Shown here in pieces: positions 1 through 5,360 of a DNA stretch of 7,807 nucleotides. The position numbers and the translations under genes are program-made. Below the pieces are notes generated by a model that was given only the letters and a program-made list of their open reading frames with translations, did not search any database and was not told the origin of the DNA. The stretch lies in assembly GCA_944391275.1 (NCBI GenBank), contig CALXSZ010000172.1, positions 1 through 7,807 of the forward strand. The letters run 5' to 3'. The first letter of the stretch is position 1. Each line of letters begins with the position of its first letter. This stretch comes from an uncultured Syntrophomonadaceae bacterium (GTDB lineage Bacteria > Bacillota > Syntrophomonadia > Syntrophomonadales > Syntrophomonadaceae).

Positions 1-832
1 GGTTTCTCCACCGTCTCAAGGCGGAAAAATCGCGCCGGTTATCCTGGCTGCCGCCCAATTGGCCGGCGTGGATCGCGTATTTATGGTCGGGGGAGCGCAA
101 GCAATCGCCGCACTAGCGTATGGAACGGAAACCATCCCCAAAGTAGACAAAATTGTGGGACCGGGAAATGCTTTTGTCGCGGAAGCCAAAAAACAAGTTT
201 TCGGCGTCGTCAATATTGACATGATTGCCGGTCCCAGCGAAATTTTAGTCGTTGCAGATCAAACATGCCGGCCGGATTTTGTTGCGGCGGATCTGTTAAG
301 CCAGGCTGAACACGATAAAATGGCTTCCGCCGTCCTGGTAACGGACTGTTTGGAAGTTGCTCAAGCCGTTCAACAAGAAGTAGAAAAACAGCTACAAGTT
401 TTGCCGCGGGAAGAAATTGCACGAACTTCCATCGAAGAAAATGGAAAAATTATTGTAGCCGACGATCTGAAAGCCGCCGTAGATATTGCCAATGAATGGG
501 CGCCGGAACACTTGGAAATCTGTGTGGACCAACCGTTTGACTTTCTTGATCAAGTTAAGCATGCCGGTTCGGTTTTTCTGGGCAAATACTGTCCGGAAGC
601 TTTGGGGGATTATCTGGCCGGACCGAATCATACGCTTCCAACGAGTGGAACCGCCCGGTTTTCCAGTCCGTTATCAGTGGATGATTTTGTGAAAAAAACC
701 CAATTTATATACTACACGCCGGAAGCTTTACAGGAAGTTTGCGAAGATATTGCCTGTTTCGCTCGGGCGGAAGGTTTGGAAGCGCATGCCCGAAGCGCGC
801 TCATTCGTATGAAGGAGGAGATGGAACGATGA
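1..832 (+). CDS. hisD: Histidinol dehydrogenase HisD, 5'-truncated by the window edge
   Basis: This enzyme catalyses the last two steps of histidine synthesis in the cytoplasm, oxidising L-histidinol to L-histidine with two NAD+ and a bound zinc. The reading frame is open from base 2, giving 276 visible residues. Compared with the roughly 430-residue family, about 157 N-terminal residues lie upstream. The C-terminal catalytic part is complete. Visible motifs are VGPGN (local residues 52-56), DMIAGPSE (73-80), the zinc-site region SQAEHD with Gln101 and His104, the catalytic pair Glu169-His170 in APEHLEI, Asp203 and His210 in GDYLAGPNH, and the C-terminal zinc ligand His262 in EGLEAHARS. Spacing between these residues matches E. 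coli HisD with an offset of 157-158. An in-frame TTG at 59 is internal, not a start, because clear HisD sequence (PPSQGGKIAPVILAAA) precedes it. The stop codon overlaps the hisC start as ATGA. Confidence 0.97.
   Translation, partial: VSPPSQGGKIAPVILAAAQLAGVDRVFMVGGAQAIAALAYGTETIPKVDKIVGPGNAFVAEAKKQVFGVVNIDMIAGPSEILVVADQTCRPDFVAADLLSQAEHDKMASAVLVTDCLEVAQAVQQEVEKQLQVLPREEIARTSIEENGKIIVADDLKAAVDIANEWAPEHLEICVDQPFDFLDQVKHAGSVFLGKYCPEALGDYLAGPNHTLPTSGTARFSSPLSVDDFVKKTQFIYYTPEALQEVCEDIACFARAEGLEAHARSALIRMKEEMER
812..818 (+). promoter_or_regulatory. Ribosome binding site of hisC
   Basis: AAGGAGG, a near-perfect match to the anti-Shine-Dalgarno sequence, lies inside the 3' end of hisD and ends 10 nt before the ATG at 829. 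It fixes the hisC start at 829. The reading frame is open further upstream to 739, but that stretch only re-reads hisD. Confidence 0.85.
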
Positions 833-1896
833 GTCGGTTTTTGAGTGAGAATTTTGCTTCTTTAATCCCTTATGTTCCAGGGGAACAGCCGAAAGGACAA
901 AAACGTCTGATCAAGTTAAATACGAATGAATCCCCTTATGTGCCTTCGGAACTCGTCGTCCAACGTGTCGCTCAGGCAGCCCAGCATTTAAACTTGTACT
1001 GCGATCCGGAATGTACGGCATTAAGACAAGAAATCGCCAAATTATTAGAGGTTCAACCTGAAAACACGCTTCCGACCAACGGTTCGGATGAAATCCTTTA
1101 TTTTGCCTTTATGGCTTTTTGCGACGATCAACATCCGATCGCTTTTCCGGATATCAGCTATGGATTTTATTCGGTTTTCGCAAAAATAAACCGTCTTCCC
1201 ACGCATGTGATTCCTTTAAAAGACGATTTTTCTATTGATCCTCTCGACTATTGCGGTTTAAACGAAAATATCGTGATTGCGAATCCCAACGCGCCCACTG
1301 GCCGGATACTGAGTATGGAGCAGATAGAAAAAATTGTGCAGACAAATCCGCAAAACGTGGTCATCATTGACGAAGCGTATATAGATTTTGGCGGAAAAAG
1401 CTGCGTGCCGCTCATCAAGAAATATGATAACCTGTTGGTTACGCAAACGTTTTCGAAATCTCGCAGTTTGGCTGGAGCCCGTCTAGGGATGGGGATAGCG
1501 GACTCTGCATTAATTCAGGATTTAAATACGATAAAAAATTCCATCAATCCGTACAATGTCAACGGGATGACGCAAGCCGCCGGGATCGCTGCTTTACAAA
1601 CGAACGATTACTATCGAGACAAGTGTCAAACCATAATAGAAACCCGCGAGTGGACGTACGCGCAGTTGCAAAAACGAGGATTTAGCATAATCCCTTCAAA
1701 AGCCAATTTTTTATTTGTCAAAAAAGAGGGGATAAAAGGGAAAGAACTCTATCAGGCTTTACGCCAGAAGGGAATCTTAACACGCTATTTTCCTGAAGAT
1801 CGAACCGCTGATTACGTACGGGTTTCAATTGGCAGCCCAGAGGATATGAAAGTATTTATCGAAACCGCAGAGGAAATTCTGAACGAGAAAGGATGA
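829..1896 (+). CDS. hisC: Histidinol-phosphate aminotransferase HisC
   Basis: This is a PLP-dependent fold-type I aminotransferase that converts imidazole acetol phosphate plus glutamate to L-histidinol phosphate and 2-oxoglutarate. It is predicted to be a cytoplasmic homodimer. The 355 residues are a typical family length. Visible motifs are the N-terminal KLNTNESPY (residues 29-37), the cofactor-phosphate motif NGSDE (84-88), NPNAPTG with Asn153, DEAY with Asp181 and Tyr184 that contact the PLP ring, the Schiff-base Lys210 in TFSKSRSLAGAR with Arg218 contacting the phosphate, and Arg331 in VRVSIG, expected to bind the substrate carboxylate. The start at 829 has a strong ribosome binding site and overlaps the hisD stop by four bases, which suggests translational coupling. 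Its place between hisD and hisB inside the operon supports the histidine assignment over related aromatic or cobalamin-pathway (CobD-like) aminotransferases. No catalytic residue is missing. Confidence 0.96.
   Translation: MSRFLSENFASLIPYVPGEQPKGQKRLIKLNTNESPYVPSELVVQRVAQAAQHLNLYCDPECTALRQEIAKLLEVQPENTLPTNGSDEILYFAFMAFCDDQHPIAFPDISYGFYSVFAKINRLPTHVIPLKDDFSIDPLDYCGLNENIVIANPNAPTGRILSMEQIEKIVQTNPQNVVIIDEAYIDFGGKSCVPLIKKYDNLLVTQTFSKSRSLAGARLGMGIADSALIQDLNTIKNSINPYNVNGMTQAAGIAALQTNDYYRDKCQTIIETREWTYAQLQKRGFSIIPSKANFLFVKKEGIKGKELYQALRQKGILTRYFPEDRTADYVRVSIGSPEDMKVFIETAEEILNEKG
1885..1892 (+). promoter_or_regulatory. Ribosome binding site that decides the hisB start
   Basis: GAGAAAGG sits at the end of hisC. 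It directly abuts an ATG at 1893 (no spacer) but lies 9 nt before an in-frame ATG at 1902, a normal distance. The second ATG is therefore the more likely hisB start. Confidence 0.6.
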
Positions 1897-1901
1897 TACG
1901 C

Positions 1902-2489
1902 ATGCGTCAGGTTTCGATTTCTCGAAAAACTTCCGAAACGCACATTGAACTTACTTTAAATTTGGACGGCAGCGGACAAGGAAACATCACAAGCGGCGTG
2001 GGTTTTTTGGACCACATGCTAACTCTCTTTACGAAACATGCGCATTTTGATCTCCATCTGGTTTGTCAAGGGGATACGTATGTAGACGATCATCACAGTA
2101 CAGAAGATATTGGCGTTGTTCTGGGAGAAGCCTTGGCAAAATCCCTCGGAAATAAAGCCGGCGTCATGCGTTACGGCAGCATGCTTCTGCCCATGGACGA
2201 GGCTCTCGTTCTCTGTGCTGTAGATCTATCCGGCCGTAGTTGTTTGCGTTTTCAGGCAGATTTTTCTTCTTCCAAAGTCGGAACATTCGATACGGAACTT
2301 GTAGAAGAATTCCTGACGGCTTTCGTTCGCAGCGCTGGGATCACGCTGCATATCAAACAATTGGACGGAAAAAATACACACCATATTATTGAAGCGATGT
2401 TTAAAGCCCTCGGTCGTAGTTTGCGGACCGCCGTACGAATCGATCCACTTTCTCCGGATGAAATTCCTTCGACGAAAGGAGTTTTATGA
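1902..2489 (+). CDS. hisB: Imidazoleglycerol-phosphate dehydratase HisB (monofunctional)
   Basis: This enzyme dehydrates imidazole glycerol phosphate to imidazole acetol phosphate, the step before HisC. Family members form 24-subunit assemblies with two manganese ions per site. From the chosen start the protein has 195 residues and begins MRQVSISRKTSET, close to the MRK...RKTxET opening usual in the family. Visible metal and active-site motifs are FLDHM (residues 35-39), DDHHSTEDIG (62-71), MDEAL (98-102), KVGTFDTELVEEF (125-137), NTHHIIEA (158-165) and the C-terminal STKG. There is no N-terminal phosphatase domain, so unlike the enteric HisNB fusion the histidinol phosphatase must be a separate gene not seen here. 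An alternative ATG at 1893, overlapping the hisC stop as ATGA, would add three residues but has no usable ribosome-binding spacing. Either way the gene is tightly coupled to hisC. Confidence 0.95.
   Translation: MRQVSISRKTSETHIELTLNLDGSGQGNITSGVGFLDHMLTLFTKHAHFDLHLVCQGDTYVDDHHSTEDIGVVLGEALAKSLGNKAGVMRYGSMLLPMDEALVLCAVDLSGRSCLRFQADFSSSKVGTFDTELVEEFLTAFVRSAGITLHIKQLDGKNTHHIIEAMFKALGRSLRTAVRIDPLSPDEIPSTKGVL
2475..2481 (+). promoter_or_regulatory. Ribosome binding site of hisH with two candidate start codons
   Basis: AAAGGAG is followed by TTTT and then ATGATG. The spacer is 4 nt to the ATG at 2486 and 7 nt to the ATG at 2489. The second spacing is better and gives the family-typical N-terminus MIAIVDYG, while the first adds one methionine. 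Confidence 0.6.
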
Positions 2490-3109
2490 TGATCGCTATC
2501 GTTGATTATGGCGTAGGGAATCTTTTTTCCCTTCAAAGTTCATTGAAAGCCATCGGAGCCCAAGTCACGGTTACGGGAGACCCGAACATTTTGCGTCAGG
2601 CGGATAAATTGATTCTGCCCGGCGTAGGGGCTTTTGGCGACGCCGCTAAACAATTACGGGAAACGGGTTTGGCGCAGGTTGTCTATAACGAGGCCAAAAA
2701 AGGGAAACCCATTTTAGGCATTTGTTTGGGTATGCAGCTCCCATTTGAAAAAAGTTACGAGTATGGGGAGCATCCTGGACTGGGGCTTTTACAGGGTGAA
2801 ATTATTCCCATGGCGGGGCAAATTCCCCGGCGTCTCAAAATTCCGCACATTGGTTGGAACGCACTAATTTTAAAACAAAAAAATCACCCTTTATTTCGTT
2901 ACATTCAACCGGGCGACTGCGTTTATTTCGTACATAGTTACTACGCAGCGCATTGCGAAACTTCCTTGATTGCTACGGCAGAATACGGAATCGAGCTGAC
3001 AGCCGCCGCGGCTTATGAAAATATCATGGGTTGTCAATTTCACCCGGAAAAAAGCGGTTCGGTCGGCTTAAACATTTTAAAGGCTTTTCATGAATTTCCG
3101 AAATCGTAA
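2489..3109 (+). CDS. hisH: Imidazole glycerol phosphate synthase, glutaminase subunit HisH
   Basis: This is a class I (triad) glutamine amidotransferase. It releases ammonia from glutamine, which passes through the HisF barrel to be used in imidazole ring formation. From the 2489 start it has 206 residues, the normal length. The catalytic triad is visible: nucleophile Cys79 in GICLGMQ, and His185 and Glu187 in QFHPEKSG. PGVGAFGDA (residues 44-52) is the oxyanion-strand motif, and KIPHIGWN (117-124) is a conserved HisH segment. A proline (codon at 2741-2743) follows GMQL, where Leu or another hydrophobic residue is usual. The start overlaps the hisB stop (TGATG), or by four bases if the ATG at 2486 is used. 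Its partner hisF is not adjacent: hisA lies between them, a common order in bacterial his operons. The gene ends 12 bp before hisA. Confidence 0.96.
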   Translation: MIAIVDYGVGNLFSLQSSLKAIGAQVTVTGDPNILRQADKLILPGVGAFGDAAKQLRETGLAQVVYNEAKKGKPILGICLGMQLPFEKSYEYGEHPGLGLLQGEIIPMAGQIPRRLKIPHIGWNALILKQKNHPLFRYIQPGDCVYFVHSYYAAHCETSLIATAEYGIELTAAAAYENIMGCQFHPEKSGSVGLNILKAFHEFPKS

Positions 3110-3113
3110 GGAG
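3108..3113 (+). promoter_or_regulatory. Ribosome binding site of hisA
   Basis: AAGGAG overlaps the hisH stop codon (TAA at 3107-3109) and lies 8 nt before the hisA ATG at 3122. Although the genes do not overlap, ribosomes ending hisH would cover this site. Confidence 0.75.
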
Positions 3114-3121
3114 AAAAAATC

Positions 3122-3835
3122 ATGTTTATTTTACCAGCCATTGATTTATATAAACAAAAAGCGGTTCGTTTGTACCAAGGGGACTACCGACAAATGACCG
3201 TCTATTCGGAACATCCGCTTCAACTCGCGCAGACTTTCCGTGCGGCAGGCGCCACGTATCTTCATCTGGTAGATTTAGAGGGCGCTTTATATGGGACCAC
3301 TCCGCATGCTGAACTGGTCGCTTCCATTGTCAAACAGAGTGGACTAAAAGTCGAAATCGGCGGAGGAATTCGCAATGAAGAAACGATCCTTCGGTACGTA
3401 GAAGCTGGCGTAGAGCGGGTTATTTTAGGGACCGCCGCCCTGACGAACCCAGATTTTTTACAAGATATGACGAGCAAATACGGCAATAAAATCGCAGTCG
3501 GAGTGGATTGTCGGGATGGTTGGGTTGCAATCAAGGGGTGGACGGAGACTAGTTCGGTGTCTTGCGAAACCTTTTGCGAGAGATTACAGCAAATCGGCGT
3601 ACAAACCATGGTTTGTACGGATATTTCAAGAGATGGCGCCATGCAGGGGACCAATCGAACGCTTTATCAACGCCTTGCGGCGCAATTTCAGATTAATTTA
3701 ATCGCGTCAGGCGGAATATCTTCGTTAGAGGACGTCCGAGCTCTCAAAGAAATGCATTTATATGGCGCCATTATCGGTAAAGCGTATTACACAGGAGCTA
3801 TTGATTTGGCTGAAGCCATCGAGGTGGCCCAATGA
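3122..3835 (+). CDS. hisA: ProFAR isomerase HisA
   Basis: This enzyme carries out the Amadori-type isomerisation of ProFAR to PRFAR, the substrate of HisF/HisH, in the cytoplasm. The 237 residues form one (beta-alpha)8 barrel of normal family length. Visible elements are the general-base Asp8 in ILPAIDLY, the acid Asp129 in AVGVDCRDG, and the two phosphate-binding loops EIGGGIR (residues 79-84) and ASGGIS (195-200). CTDISRDG (165-172) is the C-terminal counterpart of the first aspartate motif. The two half-barrels thus repeat the same Asp and glycine-loop pattern, which is also shared with HisF in the same operon. There is no sign of a separate trpF gene in the window. A dual HisA/TrpF (PriA-type) role is known mainly in actinobacteria and is not suggested here. 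The stop overlaps the hisF ATG as ATGA. Confidence 0.96.
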   Translation: MFILPAIDLYKQKAVRLYQGDYRQMTVYSEHPLQLAQTFRAAGATYLHLVDLEGALYGTTPHAELVASIVKQSGLKVEIGGGIRNEETILRYVEAGVERVILGTAALTNPDFLQDMTSKYGNKIAVGVDCRDGWVAIKGWTETSSVSCETFCERLQQIGVQTMVCTDISRDGAMQGTNRTLYQRLAAQFQINLIASGGISSLEDVRALKEMHLYGAIIGKAYYTGAIDLAEAIEVAQ

Positions 3836-4590
3836 TTACAAAACGAATTATTCCCTGTTTGGATGTAAAGGACGGGCGCGTCGTAAAGGGCGTGAATTTT
3901 GCTGGGATCACCGACGTTTCGCATCCGGTAAAATTAGCGAAATTCTATTCAGACGCCGGTGCCGACGAATTGGTTTTTTATGACATTACCGCTTCGGTGG
4001 AAGAACGAAATTTATTTACCGAGATTTTAACGGAAGTGGCCGCTTCCATCTTTATTCCATTAACCGTTGGCGGAGGCATCCGTACGCTAGGAGACTTTGA
4101 CCGGGTTTTAAAATGCGGTGCGGATAAGGTAAGCGTAAACTCGGGCGCGTTGCAAAATCCAAATTTAATTAAAGAAGCCGCGCAGCGTTACGGAAATCAA
4201 TGCGTTGTGCTATCGGTTGACGCCAAACGGGTACAGGGCGCCTATCATGTTTTTGCGAAGGGCGGACGGGAAGATACCGGATTGGATCTATTGGATTGGG
4301 TTCGCCGCGGGGTAGATGCAGGCGCGGGGGAAATTGTCTTAAATTCCATTGATACGGATGGGGTAAAGCGGGGTTTTGATTTGGAAATGTTAAAGGCCGT
4401 GTGCGAAGTCGTCTCGGTCCCGATTATTGCGTCTGGCGGCGCAGGCAGCATAGAAGATTTTATTACGCTCTTTCAAACGCTCCCCCAGGTCGATGCAGGT
4501 CTTGCCGCCTCTATTTTTCATTTTGGGGAAATTGCCATCCCGGATTTAAAACAGGCTTTAGCTGAACAAGGAATTATTGTAAGGAGGTAA
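3832..4590 (+). CDS. hisF: Imidazole glycerol phosphate synthase, cyclase subunit HisF
   Basis: HisF uses ammonia from HisH to convert PRFAR to imidazole glycerol phosphate and AICAR, the latter feeding purine synthesis. The 252 residues form a (beta-alpha)8 barrel of normal length. Catalytic Asp11 in IPCLDV and Asp130 in LSVDAK are both present. So are Lys19 in GRVVKG, the phosphate loops VGGGIR (residues 79-84) and ASGGAGS (200-206), and the NSIDTDG segment (171-177). The glycine-loop and aspartate motifs mirror those of HisA just upstream, as expected from their common half-barrel ancestry. The ATG at 3832 overlaps the hisA stop by four bases and is preceded by GAGGTG at 3821-3826, 5 nt away. 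The 3' end of the gene contains the ribosome binding site of hisIE. Confidence 0.97.
   Translation: MITKRIIPCLDVKDGRVVKGVNFAGITDVSHPVKLAKFYSDAGADELVFYDITASVEERNLFTEILTEVAASIFIPLTVGGGIRTLGDFDRVLKCGADKVSVNSGALQNPNLIKEAAQRYGNQCVVLSVDAKRVQGAYHVFAKGGREDTGLDLLDWVRRGVDAGAGEIVLNSIDTDGVKRGFDLEMLKAVCEVVSVPIIASGGAGSIEDFITLFQTLPQVDAGLAASIFHFGEIAIPDLKQALAEQGIIVRR
4581..4587 (+). promoter_or_regulatory. Ribosome binding site supporting the TTG start of hisIE
   Basis: AAGGAGG forms the last codons of hisF and touches its TAA stop (4588-4590). It is 8 nt from the TTG at 4596, an ideal distance. No ATG or GTG in the hisIE frame competes within that distance. Confidence 0.85.
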
Positions 4591-4595
4591 AGCAA

Positions 4596-5255
4596 TTGAT
4601 TTCGAATTTCGATCTGAAAACTTTACAATTTGATAAAAATGGTCTTATTCCAGCAATCGTTGTGGATGCGGAATCTAAAAAAGTGCTCACATTGGCTTAC
4701 ATGAATCGGGAAAGTTTACAAATTTCCTTGGAAAAAAATCTCACTTGCTTTTTTAGCCGGAGTCGCCAGGAACTTTGGCTGAAAGGAGAGACCTCCGGAA
4801 ATTATCAGCATATTGTCTCGATCGTAGCGGATTGTGATTTAGACGCATTGGTCGTTGAGGTAAAAAAAGACGGCCCAGCCTGCCATCGGGGGACCGATTC
4901 TTGTTTTACGGAAGTCGTTTATGAAAATCCTGATGAAACTTCCTTCTCTTATGCGGATTTAATGACGATGTTGAAGCAGCGCAAACGAGAAAAAAAAGAA
5001 GGCTCCTATACGTCTTATTTGTTTGAAAAAGGTCTGGACAAAATCTTAAAAAAAGTAGGGGAGGAGGCAACCGAAGTCATTATTGCCGCTAAGGGAAACG
5101 ATAAACCCAATACCATCTATGAAATCGCCGATTTAATGTATCATACGATGGTGTTAATGGTCGAAATGGGAATTTCTTTAGAAGATATTCATCGCGAAAT
5201 GGCTGCGCGTCATGTGATCGACCACAAAATTAAACAAGAAAAAATGATAGAATAA
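4596..5255 (+). CDS. hisI: Bifunctional PRA-CH / PRA-PH protein HisIE
   Basis: This fusion carries out steps 2 and 3 of the pathway: the C-terminal HisE domain hydrolyses PR-ATP to PR-AMP and pyrophosphate, and the N-terminal HisI domain opens the purine ring to give ProFAR. It has 219 residues from a TTG start. In the HisI domain (about 1-115), LAYMN (34-38) and SRSRQELWLKGETSGN (54-69) are conserved. Asp79, Cys80, Asp81 and Asp83 in DCDLD, with Cys96 and Cys103 in GPACHRGTDSCF, provide the magnesium and zinc ligands. The HisE domain (about 137-219) is an all-helical NTP-pyrophosphohydrolase with SYTSYLF, KVGEEATEVIIAAK (153-166, acidic metal ligands) and YEIADLMYH (175-183). The domains are joined by a lysine/arginine-rich linker (about 127-136) encoded partly by eight consecutive A bases. 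It is the last gene of the operon and is followed by a terminator. Confidence 0.96.
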   Translation: MISNFDLKTLQFDKNGLIPAIVVDAESKKVLTLAYMNRESLQISLEKNLTCFFSRSRQELWLKGETSGNYQHIVSIVADCDLDALVVEVKKDGPACHRGTDSCFTEVVYENPDETSFSYADLMTMLKQRKREKKEGSYTSYLFEKGLDKILKKVGEEATEVIIAAKGNDKPNTIYEIADLMYHTMVLMVEMGISLEDIHREMAARHVIDHKIKQEKMIE

Positions 5256-5302
5256 AAACATTTGCGGTTGCCGATGAAGGTTGCTCATAATGATTCACTA
5301 TT

Positions 5303-5322
5303 GCTTTTTTAGCCTTTTTTTA
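5303..5322 (+). repeat. Two near-identical T-tracts before the terminator hairpin
   Basis: GCTTTTTTA is followed at once by GCCTTTTTTTA, an imperfect tandem pair with T6 and T7 runs. They lie immediately 5' of the terminator stem on the + strand, where an A-tract would normally be expected. I find no good hairpin before either run, so neither forms a clear terminator of its own. Confidence 0.5.
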
Positions 5323-5355
5323 CCGGGAATTCTGAAAGTTGAATTCCCGGTTTTT
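5322..5355 (+). terminator. Rho-independent terminator of the his operon
   Basis: A perfect 11-bp inverted repeat, ACCGGGAATTC (5322-5332) and GAATTCCCGGT (5341-5351), encloses an 8-nt loop and is followed by T bases to 5355 on the + strand. It begins 67 bp after the hisIE stop and fits an intrinsic terminator for the his operon. On the - strand the same stem is followed by an A-run instead of a T-run, so by sequence it is one-directional, although it lies just beyond the trkH stop. Confidence 0.85.
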
Positions 5356-5360
5356 CCGAA

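Noticed and set aside
739..828. Upstream in-frame extension of hisC
   Set aside because: The extra 30 residues only re-read the 3' end of hisD in another frame. The ATG at 829 has the strong ribosome binding site and gives the normal HisC N-terminus.
3262..3654. A 130-codon open frame on the - strand opposite hisA
   Set aside because: It lies wholly inside hisA, whose frame is rich in clear catalytic motifs. The antisense translation has no recognisable domain and no ribosome binding evidence, so it is a shadow frame.
3356..4452. Repeated GGCGGAGG-like sequence in hisA and hisF
   Set aside because: These encode the shared GGGIR phosphate-binding loops of two homologous barrels. They reflect old gene ancestry, not a DNA repeat or mobile element.
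5262..5291. Promoter-like pair TTGCGG and CATAAT with an 18-bp spacer on the + strand
   Set aside because: The -35 box matches the consensus at only three of six positions, and any transcript would run almost directly into the terminator at 5322. Chance is the better explanation without a mapped start.
5274..5312. A 12-codon frame (MKVAHNDSLLLF) between hisIE and the terminator
   Set aside because: It has no Shine-Dalgarno sequence at a proper distance, it is very short and it ends in the T-tract. Nothing supports translation.
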